From assembly GCF_014217565.1 (NCBI RefSeq), contig NZ_CP043661.1:2542001-2606000 (forward strand): a stretch of 64,000 nt of DNA, written 5' to 3'. The translations under genes and the position numbers were made by a program. The notes under the pieces are model-generated. The model searched no databases. It had not been told where the DNA came from and was given only the letters and a program-made list of their open reading frames with translations. How positions within the stretch are numbered: position 1 is the stretch's first letter; each line of letters starts with the position of its first letter. This stretch comes from Kribbella qitaiheensis. GTDB taxonomy: Bacteria; Actinomycetota; Actinomycetes; Propionibacteriales; Kribbellaceae. Positions 34,741 to 43,628 of the stretch are shown here, in pieces.

Positions 34741-35532
34741 ATGAGTGACTCCGTCCTGTACGACGTGTCCGAGGGCATCGCCACGATCACCCTGAACCGC
34801 CCCGAGGCGATGAACTCGCTCGACATCGCCACCAAGGTGGCGCTGCGGGACACCATCCAGGCGGCCGCTGACGACCCCGCAGTACGGGTTGTGGTGCTGA
34901 CCGGGACCGGACGCGCGTTCTGCGTCGGACAGGACCTCAAGGAGCACATCGGCCTGCTCGAGGCGAACGACACCGCCGCGTTGTGGAGCACGGTGCCGGA
35001 CCATTACGCGCCGATCGCCCTCGCTCTCGCGGAGATGCCGAAGCCGGTCATCGCCGCGCTGAACGGTGTCGCCGCCGGCGCCGGCGCGTCGATGGCGTTC
35101 GCCTGCGACTTCCGGATCGTTGCCGACACCGCAGGGTTCAACTTCGCCTTCACCGGCATCGCGCTGTCCTGCGACACGGGCATCTCGTGGACCCTCCCCC
35201 GCCTGATCGGCCAGGCCCGCGCGACCGAACTCCTCTACTTCCCCCGCACGATCCCGGCCGAGGAGGCTCTCGGGCTGGGCCTGGCGACCACCGTCGTGGC
35301 CGCCGCGGACCTCACCGCCGCGGTGACCGACCTGGCCACCAAACTCGCCGACGGCCCCACCGTCGCGTACGCCTCGGTCCGCCAGTCGCTCGCCTACTCA
35401 GCCACCCACACCCTGGCCGAGTCCCTAGCCTTCGAGGCCGACAAGATGCGCCTCACCGGCGACACGGCCGACCACAAGAACGCGGTCGCCTCCTTCGTAG
35501 CCAAACAAAAACCAACCTTCCACGGCAGCTAG
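34741..35532 (+). CDS. Enoyl-CoA hydratase/isomerase (PaaG-like)
   Basis: 263-aa crotonase-fold protein: ITLNRPEAMNSLDIATKVAL, VLTGTGRAFCVGQDLKEH, oxyanion-hole segments ALNGVAAGAGASMAFACDFRI and AFTGIALSCDTGISWTLPRLIGQARATELLY. The usual hydratase Glu of ..SPELGL.. is not evident (ALSCDTGISWTLP), with Asp in its place, as in the PaaG/isomerase-like subgroup. It is downstream of a PaaX regulator, so ring-1,2-epoxyphenylacetyl-CoA isomerisation or a later phenylacetate beta-oxidation step is likely. Confidence 0.87.
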   Translation: MSDSVLYDVSEGIATITLNRPEAMNSLDIATKVALRDTIQAAADDPAVRVVVLTGTGRAFCVGQDLKEHIGLLEANDTAALWSTVPDHYAPIALALAEMPKPVIAALNGVAAGAGASMAFACDFRIVADTAGFNFAFTGIALSCDTGISWTLPRLIGQARATELLYFPRTIPAEEALGLGLATTVVAAADLTAAVTDLATKLADGPTVAYASVRQSLAYSATHTLAESLAFEADKMRLTGDTADHKNAVASFVAKQKPTFHGS

Positions 35533-36201
35533 ATCCCCGTACTACGCCCACCACAACTCCACCGTCGCCCGGCGTACCACGCCCCATCGCAGCTCCCAAC
35601 CCACCCACCCCAGGCCGCCGCTCCTAGGTCGCGGCTCAAAGGCGAGACCCGCGCGCAGCCCGACCAGCGGGCGATCGCGGGGCCACCAGGTCGCGAGCAA
35701 TCGCGGTCTGTCTGCCACCGGGCGATCGGCGGTCCGCCAGGTCGCCGAATGATCGCCGGTTCGCCCACCACCGAGCCATCGCCGGTTGGCACCACCGGGT
35801 GATCGGCGGCCTGCCCGCCCCCGGGCGATCGCGGGTCCGCCGAGTCGCCGGGCGATCGCGGGTCCGCCGAGTCGCCGGGCGATCGCGGGTCCGCCGAGTC
35901 GCCGGGCGATCGCGGGTCCGCCGAGTCGCCGGGCGATCGCGGGCGGAGCCCGGCCGTGTCTCCAGCCAGGTAGTGGGATCCAGCTCCCGGGCCACCTGCC
36001 GCCTGCTCGCGGCGTGGCCGCGCCGATCCAGCCCCGAACCGCCGGGCCACTGCCTGGGTGGAGGTCTGCCCGCCCGCAGCGCTCGCGCAATAAGGCGGGC
36101 GGCAGGAGGAGCCGCTCGCGTGACCGCGCCGCCAACGGCTGGATCTCACCGCCGACGGAGCTTGTCGGCGTACCGGCCGCCGGCTCTGATGCGGCGGCGA
36201 G
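35533..36201. repeat. Gene-free region with 27-bp GCGATCGC tandem array
   Basis: No gene is supported. Four perfect 27-bp units (GGGCGATCGCGGGTCCGCCG plus AGTCGCC) start at 35823, 35850, 35877 and 35904, with a fifth partial unit at 35931. Diverged copies with GGGCGATC, GGTGATCG or GAATGATC cores spread back to about 35668. Because 27 is a multiple of three, both strands keep long open frames (repeat SADPRSPGD on minus), but their flanks lack coding character. Confidence 0.85.
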
Positions 36202-36763
36202 TTAGCGGGCTATGCAGTCGGCGAGGTGGTCGTTGACTATGCCGGTTGCCTGCATCAGGGCGTAGGCGGTGGTGGGGCCTACGAAGACGAAGCCCTTTTT
36301 CTTCAGGGCTTTGGACATCGCGGCTGATTCTGGGGTGATCGCTGGGACGTCGCCGAGGGTTTTCGGGGCCGGGCGGGATTCGGGCTGGAAGGACCAGAGG
36401 AGGTTGGTCAGGTCGCCGTCGGCCAGCTCGAGCAGTGCTCGGGCGTTGGTGATCGTCGCGTTGATCTTCAGGCGGTTGCGGACGATGCCCGCGTCGGCCA
36501 TCAGGCGGTCGAAGTCATCTGAGCCGTACGCCGCGATCAGGTGTGGGTCGAACTGGTCGAACGCCTTCCGGAAGTTCTCCCGTTTGCGCAGGATCGTGAT
36601 CCAGGACAGGCCCGACTGGAACCCCTCCAGCGTCATCCGCTCGAACAACCCGTGGTCGTCACGGATCTCCCGGCCCCACTCGTTGTCGTGATATTCGACG
36701 TACTCCGGGGCCGTGGTCGCCCAGCCGCAGCGTGGTTGGCCGTCCGGGCCCGGCCACCGTCAT
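36202..36763 (-). pseudogene. tag: DNA-3-methyladenine glycosylase I, frameshifted near the start
   Basis: The body is a complete Tag: PRCGWATTAPEYVEYHDNEW, GLFERMTLEGFQSGLSWITILRKRENFRKAFDQF and the zinc-ligand end GIVNDHLADC. The natural ATG at 36763 overlaps the SRPBCC stop (ATGA) and has AAGGAG upstream, but after MTVAGP it leaves the frame. Removing one G in the run GGGCCCGG (about 36744-36753) restores MTVAGPDGQPRCGW and the full protein. As written, only an internal start (ATG 36648) is possible, which drops the N-terminal zinc cysteine. It is either inactivated or an assembly error. Confidence 0.82.
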
Positions 36764-37191
36764 CGCGCGAGCTCCTTCGTCAGCCGCTTGAACGAGATCC
36801 GCATCATCAGCTCGAACCCGGGCCGGACCAGCGGCCAGGCGATCCGCCCCAGCCGGCCGAACGGCGGAATCACGTCCTCCGACCAGACGAACGTGCTCCC
36901 ACCCGGAGCGGGCCGGACCGCGAATGTCCCGGTCCCTCGGACGAGGGTGCCGAGGTGTTTCACCGTGCATTCGCGCGGCGGATCCCAGTGCGTGATGACC
37001 ATGTCGTCAGTGAACCCCACGCCACCGACAGAAGTCCGCGCCGCGACCCCGCCGCCGACGCCCTGCCCGTCGTTCCCGGTCGCCCAGACGCGAGTGAACA
37101 GCATCCACCCCGACTGCCGCTCCCAATCCATCACCACCTCCCACGCTGCCTCCGCGCTAAAGCCAGCTCCACCGAAGCCTCCGCATGACAA
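36760..37191 (-). CDS. SRPBCC (START/polyketide-cyclase-like) family protein
   Basis: 143 aa. The helix-grip ligand-binding fold is indicated by SAEAAWEVVMDWERQSGWMLFTRVW at the start, the strands VAARTSVGGVGFTDDMVITHWDPPRECTVKHLG, and the long C-terminal helix GFELMMRISFKRLTKEL. The ligand is unknown. It is the first gene of a two-gene unit with tag (4-bp overlap). Confidence 0.8.
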   Translation of the reverse strand: MSCGGFGGAGFSAEAAWEVVMDWERQSGWMLFTRVWATGNDGQGVGGGVAARTSVGGVGFTDDMVITHWDPPRECTVKHLGTLVRGTGTFAVRPAPGGSTFVWSEDVIPPFGRLGRIAWPLVRPGFELMMRISFKRLTKELAR

Positions 37192-37276
37192 GGCCCACCG
37201 TCAGCCATCAACCCACCCGACCATCAGCTTGGGATCGATCAGCGGCATCAGCTCAGCTATCGGCCTCGGCCCGATA

Positions 37277-37403
37277 GTCGGCTTCAGGTCATCCATCGGC
37301 CTCAGGTCGATAGTCGGCTTCAGGTCATCCATCGGCCTCAGGTCGATCGTCGGCTTCAGGTCATCCATCGGCCTCAGGTCGATCGTCGGCTTCAGGTCAG
37401 TCA
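37277..37403. repeat. 36-bp tandem repeat
   Basis: GTCGGCTTCAGG begins at 37277, 37313, 37349 and 37385, exactly 36 bp apart. Each unit continues TCATCCATCGGCCTCAGG plus TCGATC or TCGATA. A 67-codon minus-strand frame (37201-37404) reads it as repeats of LKPTIDLRPMDD, and the plus frame reads FRSSIGLRSIVG. Neither has an identifiable ribosome site or homologue, so I treat it as a repeat rather than a gene. Confidence 0.8.
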
Positions 37404-37419
37404 TCGGTTCGGTCAGGGA

Positions 37420-39201
37420 TCAGTTCGGGCGCTGAATGGCGTTCGCATCAGGCGCGGCACTGTGCCGCCCACGAGGAGCCTGGTCTTCCGCTTGCCCGTT
37501 CTCACTGTCCTGCTGGTTCCAGGAGGGCACCTGCCCCTCCTGCTGCCCGTTAGCCGACTGCACGGCCGCCGCCCCAGGATCAGCCCACAGCTGCCCGCTC
37601 GGCTGCGGCGCCGCCGGTTGCCCGGGCACAACACCCTGCCCGGCCTGCTCCTGCACGTCGGACCGCTCGGCCTGCTCCTGCACGTCGGACCGCTCGGCCT
37701 GCTCCTGCACGTCGGACCGCTCGGCCTGCTCCTGCACGTCGGACCGCTCGGCCTGCTCCTGTACTACGGGCAACTCGGCCTGCTGCTGCGCAGCGGGTTG
37801 CGCGGGCTGCTCTTGTGCTACGGGTTGCGCCGAGTCAGGTTGCTCAACTGCAGGTTGCACGGGCTCGGTTTGCTGAGGTGCGGGCGGGTGTTGTGCGGCG
37901 TGCGGCTGGGGCGATGGCGCGGACGGCTCCTGGAACCAAGGCGCGGCGCTGTCCTGTGCCTGCAGCACAGGCTCCGGCGGGACCGGCGGAAGCGGGGCCT
38001 CCAGCGCGGAAAGCGCCTCGCTCGACGGTTCCTGCTGCACGCTGGGCTGCTGGGTGGGCTGAGCCGCCGGCGGTGAGTCCTGCTCGGCAGGCGAGAGCGC
38101 TGACACCTTGGGGTGCGGCTCGGGGTGAGCGGCTCCCGTTGGCTCCTGGTTGGCGAGCAGCGGCGCCTGCGGCGTATCGGTCTCAGCTGTCTGCAGGACC
38201 TCAGGCTCAGCTGACTGTGCCTGGGGCACCTGCGGTGACTCTGGTTCTGCTTGCCACACCTCGGCCTGGGGCGACTGCTGTTGCTCCGGTTCGGCTGCTT
38301 GCCACACCTGGGCTTGGGGCGACTGCTGTGGCTCCGGTGCGGCTGCTTGCCACACCTGGGCTTGGGGCGACTGCTGTGGCTCCGGTGCTGCTGCTTGCTG
38401 GACCGGGGCTTGGGGCGCCTGCGGGGCGTCGGCCTCGGCTGCCTGCCGCGCCGCCGGCTCAGCTGCCTGCAGCGCCGCGCCTCCAGGTACTTGCTGAGCC
38501 GCAAGCTCGGCTGACTGCTGCGCAGCGGTCTCAGGTACCTGCGGGGTGTGCGCCTCAGGTACCTGGTGAGCCCCGGGCTCGGCTGCCTCGGCTGATTGCA
38601 CGGGCTCGGCTGCTCGCGGCGCGGCTGCCTCGGCTGATCGCGCGGGCTCGGTCGCCTGCGGCATCGCGGGGTCGACTGCCTGCGATGTCTCGGGCTCGGC
38701 TGCCGGCGCGGGCTCGGCTGCTGGCGTGGGCTCGGCTGCTGGCGTGGGCTCGGGTGGCTGCTGCGCCACAAGCTCGGCTGCCGGCTGGGGAGCGGGGGCA
38801 GGGCCTGGTTCGGGGAAGTTGCCGCCTACCAGGATGGGGAGTTGGTAGCCGGTGTCGTCGAAGTCTTCGGTGGCGTAGGGGTCGCGGGAGGCGAAGCCGG
38901 CGCCCTCGGGTCCGTGGAGGATCGGGGTGATGGCTCGCTCGAGGTCGGCGATCCGGCGGTCGCGTTCGGCGACCTCGCGGGCGACCCGCTCGAGGAGGGT
39001 GTCGACCTCGTCCATCCGGTAGCCGCGGAGACCGACGCCGAAGCGGGCGGTCTCGATGTCGTCCGAGGTGAGCGCTTGCCGGGCCGGCACGGACATGTCC
39101 GGCCGGTCGTCGTACGCCGTGCTCATAGCGCCCCAGCGCCCGGAAGCGACGACGGCGACGGCCCCGATCAGGACCACGACTATCAAGGCGAAGAACCACA
39201 T
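37420..39201 (-). CDS. DivIVA-domain membrane protein with long Gln/Pro/Ala-rich tail
   Basis: 593 aa from the ATG at 39201 (MWFFALIVVVLIGAVAVVAS). One N-terminal membrane helix is followed by a short DivIVA-like coiled-coil segment (TARFGVGLRGYRMDEVDTLLERVAREVAERDRRIADLERAI, about residues 50-92). The remaining 480 residues are low complexity, with Q, E, A and P, and in-frame repeats (SDVQEQAER x4, QVWQAAAPEPQQSPQA). It corresponds in position to Rv1209 of M. tuberculosis. Likely role: cell-pole or envelope scaffolding with a disordered interaction tail. Confidence 0.83.
   Translation of the reverse strand: MWFFALIVVVLIGAVAVVASGRWGAMSTAYDDRPDMSVPARQALTSDDIETARFGVGLRGYRMDEVDTLLERVAREVAERDRRIADLERAITPILHGPEGAGFASRDPYATEDFDDTGYQLPILVGGNFPEPGPAPAPQPAAELVAQQPPEPTPAAEPTPAAEPAPAAEPETSQAVDPAMPQATEPARSAEAAAPRAAEPVQSAEAAEPGAHQVPEAHTPQVPETAAQQSAELAAQQVPGGAALQAAEPAARQAAEADAPQAPQAPVQQAAAPEPQQSPQAQVWQAAAPEPQQSPQAQVWQAAEPEQQQSPQAEVWQAEPESPQVPQAQSAEPEVLQTAETDTPQAPLLANQEPTGAAHPEPHPKVSALSPAEQDSPPAAQPTQQPSVQQEPSSEALSALEAPLPPVPPEPVLQAQDSAAPWFQEPSAPSPQPHAAQHPPAPQQTEPVQPAVEQPDSAQPVAQEQPAQPAAQQQAELPVVQEQAERSDVQEQAERSDVQEQAERSDVQEQAERSDVQEQAGQGVVPGQPAAPQPSGQLWADPGAAAVQSANGQQEGQVPSWNQQDSENGQAEDQAPRGRHSAAPDANAIQRPN
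37644..37760. repeat. 27-bp tandem repeat in the DivIVA-like gene
   Basis: Four units of CCTGCTCCTGCACGTCGGAC plus CGCTCGG start at 37644, 37671, 37698 and 37725, with a partial fifth at 37752. They encode (SDVQEQAER) repeats on the minus strand, so copy-number changes keep the frame. Confidence 0.85.
38253..38410. repeat. 48-bp tandem repeat in the DivIVA-like gene
   Basis: GCCACACCT recurs at 38253, 38301 and 38349, 48 bp apart. The units encode about 16 residues of the type QVWQAAAPEPQQSPQA. Confidence 0.75.
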
Positions 39202-39264
39202 CACGGGACCGATCGTGCCATGCCGAAGTACTTCAACGCACAACCGCTCCGGGTTTCAACCGAA

Positions 39265-40131
39265 TCACTGGCCGTCCGAACCCAGCCGGTGCGCCTCGCG
39301 CCGCTCGCGAGCCTCCGGGCTGTCCGCCTCGGCGACGTCATTGGCCGCCGCCTCGGCCGCCGCCTGGGCAGCGGCGTCGGCCAGCTCGCCGGACTTGACG
39401 ATGTAGCTGATCGCCTCGTCGACGTCGTCGGTGATCACGAACATCTCCAGGTCGGCCGCCGAGATCTTGCCGTCGGCAAGCATCGTCTCGCGCAGCCAGT
39501 CGGCCAGCCCGCTCCAGTACGACGACCCGAACAGCACCACCGGGAACGACGTCACCTTGCGCGTCTGGGCCAGCGTGAGCGCCTCGAACAGCTCGTCCAG
39601 CGTGCCGAACCCACCCGGCATCACCACGAACCCCTGCGCGTACTTCACGAACATCGTCTTGCGGGTGAAGAAATAGCGGAAGTTCATCCCGATGTCGACC
39701 CACTCGTTCAGGCCGCTCTCGAACGGGAGCTCGATGCCGAGCCCGACCGACACCCCGCCCGCCTCGGAGGCGCCCTTGTTCGCCGCCTCCATCACGCCCG
39801 GGCCGCCGCCGGTGATCACGGCGTAGCCGGCCTCGACCAGCTTGTGCCCGAACCGCTCCGCGGCGGCGTACATCGGATCGTTCGGCTTCGTCCGCGCCGA
39901 GCCGAAGACGCTGATGGCAGCACCGAGCTCGGCGAGCATGCCGAAGCCCTCGATGAACTCCGACTGGATCCGCAGCACTCGCCAGGGGTCGGTGTGCACC
40001 CAGTCCGACGGTCCACGGCTGTCGAGCAGGCGCTGCTCGGAGGTCGACTGCTGTACCTGGTTACGCCGCATCACCACGGGCCCGCGCTGCTGCGACTGCG
40101 GGCGGTCCGGGTGGATAGATGGTTCTGCCAT
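39265..40131 (-). CDS. LOG-family protein (TIGR00730 Rossmann fold)
   Basis: 288 aa. Nucleotide-binding motifs ISVFGSARTKPNDPMY, VITGGGPGVMEAANKGA, the catalytic PGGFGTLDE within VVMPGGFGTLDELFEALTLAQT, and RKTMFVKYA are seen. Family members cleave nucleoside 5'-monophosphates (LONELY-GUY type), often mis-named lysine decarboxylases. An Ala-rich charged tail follows. It is directly downstream of dapE (72 bp), the actinobacterial order (Rv1202-Rv1205). Confidence 0.9.
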   Translation of the reverse strand: MAEPSIHPDRPQSQQRGPVVMRRNQVQQSTSEQRLLDSRGPSDWVHTDPWRVLRIQSEFIEGFGMLAELGAAISVFGSARTKPNDPMYAAAERFGHKLVEAGYAVITGGGPGVMEAANKGASEAGGVSVGLGIELPFESGLNEWVDIGMNFRYFFTRKTMFVKYAQGFVVMPGGFGTLDELFEALTLAQTRKVTSFPVVLFGSSYWSGLADWLRETMLADGKISAADLEMFVITDDVDEAISYIVKSGELADAAAQAAAEAAANDVAEADSPEARERREAHRLGSDGQ

Positions 40132-40203
40132 GCCCCAAGATTAGTGCGGCGGCCCACCCGCGACCCGCAGTACGGCCGCGTCCAACCGGCTGTGCAGCCG
40201 GTT

Positions 40204-41268
40204 CTATTCCGCTGTCAACCAGCTCCTCAGCCGCTGTTCACACTGCTCGATCTCCGCCTCCGGCACGTATTCCTCCTGCTTGTGCGCCAGCAGCGGGTCC
40301 CCCGGCCCGTAGTTCACCGCCGGTACGCCGAGCAGCGTGAACCGCGCCACGTCGGTCCAGCCGAACTTCGGCTGCGGTTCGCCACCGACAGCCGCCAGGA
40401 ACGCCGCCGCGGCCGGTCGCTCGAGCCCCGGCAGCCCACCCGGCGCCGAATCCGTGATCGCGACCTCGAACCCGTCGAACACCTCGCGGACATGCGCCTC
40501 GGCCTCCGCCTCCGACCGGCTCGGCGCGAACCGGTAGTTGACCGTCACCGTGCACAGATCCGGTACGACGTTGCCCGCGACGCCACCGCCGATCCCGACC
40601 GCGTTCAGGCCTTCGCGGTACTCCAGCCCGTCGATCGGCACCCGGCGCGGCTCGTACGCCGACAGCCGGGCCAGGATCTCCCCGGCGGCATGGATCGCGT
40701 TCTTGCCCATCCACGAGCGAGCCGAGTGGGCCCGTTCGCCACGCGTCGTCACCTCTGCCCGCATGGTGCCCTGGCAGCCGGCCTCGACCACCGCGTTCGA
40801 CGGCTCCATCACGACGGCGAAGACGCCCTGCAGCAGTTCGGGGTCGGACTGGGACAGCTTGAACAGCCCGTTCCGCTCGGCCTCGATCTCCTCGCAGTCA
40901 TAGAACACGTAGGTGACGTCGCGGACCGGCTCGGTCAGCGTCGCCGCGAGCCGGAGCCCGACTGCGACCCCACCCTTCATGTCGCAGGCGCCGAGACCGT
41001 GGATCAGCCCGTCCGCGCGCCGCGACGGCAGGTTGTCGTTCAGCGGCACGGTGTCGAGGTGGCCGGCGATCACGATCCGCTCGTCGCGGCCGAGCTCCGT
41101 CCGGGCGACCACCGTGTTGCCGTGCCGGCTGACGGTCAGATGCGCGTACGCCGACAGCGCCGACTCCACCGCGTCGGCCAGTTCCTCCTCGGTCCCGCTC
41201 ACCGACGAGATGTCGACCAGCGACTCGGTCAGGTCCGGTCCGGACTGGGTCAGATCAAGCTTGGCCAT
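40204..41268 (-). CDS. dapE: Succinyl-diaminopimelate desuccinylase
   Basis: 354 aa from the ATG at 41268 (MAKLDLTQSGPDLTESLVDISSVSG). M20 metallopeptidase residues: AGHLDTVPLND (His/Asp), LGACDMKGGVA (bridging Asp), VFYDCEEIEAERNGL (Glu-Glu), AHSARSWMGKNAIH in the lid domain. It releases succinate from N-succinyl-LL-DAP in lysine/peptidoglycan synthesis. Its pathway partner dapD is at the right end of the window, 21 kb away. Confidence 0.94.
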   Translation of the reverse strand: MAKLDLTQSGPDLTESLVDISSVSGTEEELADAVESALSAYAHLTVSRHGNTVVARTELGRDERIVIAGHLDTVPLNDNLPSRRADGLIHGLGACDMKGGVAVGLRLAATLTEPVRDVTYVFYDCEEIEAERNGLFKLSQSDPELLQGVFAVVMEPSNAVVEAGCQGTMRAEVTTRGERAHSARSWMGKNAIHAAGEILARLSAYEPRRVPIDGLEYREGLNAVGIGGGVAGNVVPDLCTVTVNYRFAPSRSEAEAEAHVREVFDGFEVAITDSAPGGLPGLERPAAAAFLAAVGGEPQPKFGWTDVARFTLLGVPAVNYGPGDPLLAHKQEEYVPEAEIEQCEQRLRSWLTAE

Positions 41269-41952
41269 CAGACTCCTCGGCAGGTGGCAGGAAAACACAG
41301 AACTCGTTGCCCTCGGGATCGGCGCAAACCCACCAGCCGATCTCGTCATCCTTGGGCCGCAGCAGTGTCGCACCCGCGTCGAGGACGGGCTGCAGGTCGT
41401 CCGCACTGACGTCCCAGTGGATCCGGTTCTTCACCGTCTTCGGCTCCGGCACCGGATTGAAGACCCAGTACGGGAACGGCAGCCCGGGCACGTTCTCCAG
41501 CCAGTACCACGGGTCGGCGGGATCGTGAGCGACGTCGCCGCCGACCAGCCCGCCCACCAGCGTGCCTGCGCCTCCGGATCGACCGAGTCGACCACCAGCT
41601 CCATCAACCTGTACGCCGGGACGCTGTCGCGCACGAACCCGCAGAACTCACCGCCCTCGGGATCCCCCAGCACCGCCCAGTGCTTCTCGTCGGTGATCGG
41701 GCTCTGCACCGTCGCGCCGAGCTTCTCCAGCTCGTCGATCGCCCCCGTGTGCACGTCCAGGTGCACCCGCTGCTTGGCCGTCCGCGGCTCACTGACCTGG
41801 TTGATCCAGATGGTCTTCTCCGGCCTGTCCCCCACCAGCACCGCCGGGTTGTCCGCCGGCGACGTCAACCCCAGCACCCGCCCCCAGAACGAGGTCATCA
41901 CGCTGCGACAGCTGACGTCCACACAAAGATCCTTGAACCGAGCAACAGCCAT
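41255..41952 (-). pseudogene. Two-domain VOC protein split by a single-base frameshift
   Basis: MAVARFKDLCVDVSCRSVM begins a VOC domain that runs through WINQVSEPRTAKQRVHLDV and DPEGGEFCGFVRD. A second domain starts AYRLMELVVDSVDPEAQARWWA and then leaves frame at 41548-41556. The next frame continues seamlessly with GLVGGDVAHDPADPWYWLENV, PVPEPKTVKNRIHWDV and DPEGNEFCVFLPP. Inserting one base in the G/C run (GCCCGCCCA) joins them into about 231 aa, as in intact relatives. The 3' end overlaps dapE by 14 bp. It is a recent mutation or a sequencing error. Confidence 0.82.
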
Positions 41953-42246
41953 CCCCGAATGCTAGTGGCCGCCCGTACGCCGTCCCCCATTCCGCTCCCA
42001 CGTCGCCCGCTCACGACCGCAACCCAGCTCCAGCGACAGCAGGCCCGCTCCAGCGACAGAACTCCCCCTGGCGGACACCGGCTCCCTCGGCATCACTCTG
42101 CCCCAACCTCCGACGACCACCCGCCCGCTTCCTGGCGCGCCGGCCCTCTCGGGACAGCGCAGGGCACCCCGGCGACAACAGCAAAATCGCGACTGCGGAC
42201 ACCCCGATGGCCACGCCAGATCCCGCCACGTGGCGGCGGCACATGG
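41953..42246. other. Region without a recognisable gene before the satellite
   Basis: No coding frame of normal composition is seen on either strand. Long frames that enter from the satellite continue here but change character at its edge. Confidence 0.4.
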
Positions 42247-42962
42247 CAGCAGGTGGTGACAGCAGGTGGTGACAGCAGGTGGTGGCAGCAGGTGGTGGCA
42301 GCAGCAGGTGGTGGCCAGCAGCAGGTGGTGGCCAGCAGCAGGTGGTGGCCAGCAGCAGGTGGTGGCCAGCAGCAGGTGGTGGCCAGCAGCAGGTGGTGGC
42401 CAGCAGCAGGTGGCAGCAGCAGGTGGCAGCAGCAGGTGGCAGCAGCAGGTGGTGGCAGCAGGTGGCAGCAGCAGGTGGTGGTGGCCAGCAGCAGGTGGTG
42501 GCCAGCAGCAGGTGGTGGCAGCAGGTGGTGGCCAGCAGCAGGTGGTGGCCAGCAGCAGGTGGTGGCAGCAGGTGGTGGCCAGCAGCAGGTGGTGGCCAGC
42601 AGCAGGTGGTGGTGGCCAGCAGCAGGTGGTGGCCAGCAGCAGGTGGTGGCAGCAGGTGGTGGCCAGCAGCAGGTGGTGGCAGCAGGTGGTGGCAGCAGGT
42701 GGTGGCCAGCAGCAGGTGGTGGCCAGCAGCAGGTGGTGGCAGCAGGTGGTGGCCAGCAGCAGGTGGTGGCCAGCAGCAGGTGGTGGCCAGCAGCAGGTGG
42801 TGGCAGCAGGTGGTGGCCAGCAGCAGGTGGTGGCCAGCAGCAGGTGGTGGCAGCAGGTGGTGGCCAGCAGCAGGTGGTGGCCAGCAGCAGGTGGTGGCCA
42901 GCAGCAGGTGGTGGCAGCAGCAGGTGGTGGCAGCAGGTGGTGGCAGCAGGTGGTGGCAGCGG
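42247..42962. repeat. Complex 0.7-kb satellite of CAGCAGGTGGTGG units
   Basis: Variants of a 13-bp unit (CAGCAGGTGGTGG, or ...TGA in the first copies) and a 17-bp unit (CCAGCAGCAGGTGGTGG) alternate for about 716 bp with few base substitutions but irregular order. A block of GGTGGCAGCAG units lies near 42410-42460. The plus strand is G-rich with GGTGGTGG runs and almost no CC outside CCAG. All frames remain open on large parts of both strands, giving artificial Trp/Gln/Val or His/Pro/Cys repeats. I see no reason to call a protein. Confidence 0.92.
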
Positions 42963-43628
42963 TACATGCCAGCGGCACGTAGCAGGAGGCGGTGGCCGGC
43001 CTAGGCCCAGGTGGGGTGTCCGGTGTCGAGGTTGTGAGACCCGCGGGGGTTCAAGGGCGGGCGTGCGGTCGGCGGCCCAGACGGTGGTGGGTCGCCGACG
43101 AAGGGGAAGGCGCCACTGGTCGCCGAATCTCGCCACCGCACCGCCACCGCCACCGGCACCGGCACCGGCATCGGCTTGGGGTACTGGTGTCGCCCGGTCG
43201 TGGCCGCTCAGCGCGGCGTGGGACAAGGACCTGGCGGCAACACAGGACCGCGGCGCGGATGCCGATCTCGCCTGTCTGGTCCAACAACCGGTACGGCATC
43301 GCCACCCAACCCAGGCAGCACAGCACAGCACAGCACAGCACAGCACGGCGGCCGGGGAGCTCCGTATCCCTCGACCGACCCAGTCGTACAAGGTGACAGC
43401 CGACGCACTGCAATCACCACCCAGACACGGCAGCAGACGGCGCCGGCTCAGGTGGGCCGCCACGCGGGCCGCGCAGCGACTTGTGTGTGGTCGTCGTGGC
43501 TGTTGTCTGGATGAACTGGGCGGTGCCAAACAGCAGCCAGCGCGCCGGTGCGCGCGTGCGCCCGTGCGCCGCTCCGGCCAGCCCGAGAACTCGGCACCCG
43601 GGCCGGGCAGTACGAACCGGTGGGCGCG
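42963..43628. other. Gene-free stretch with short simple repeats
   Basis: It contains a CACCGG/CACCGC-rich tract (about 43128-43172) and six tandem CAGCA units (43316-43345). No frame has a start, a ribosome site and a recognisable domain. It may be decayed island DNA. Confidence 0.45.

Noticed and set aside
35529-36149. 206-codon minus-strand frame with SADPRSPGD repeats
   Set aside because: The 27-bp unit keeps the frame open. The flanking sequence lacks coding character and no ribosome site is seen.
41962-43529. Long minus-strand reading frames rich in His, Pro and Cys across the satellite
   Set aside because: All three frames of both strands stay open because of the repeat composition. 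No start with a ribosome site exists, and the frames change character outside the repeat.
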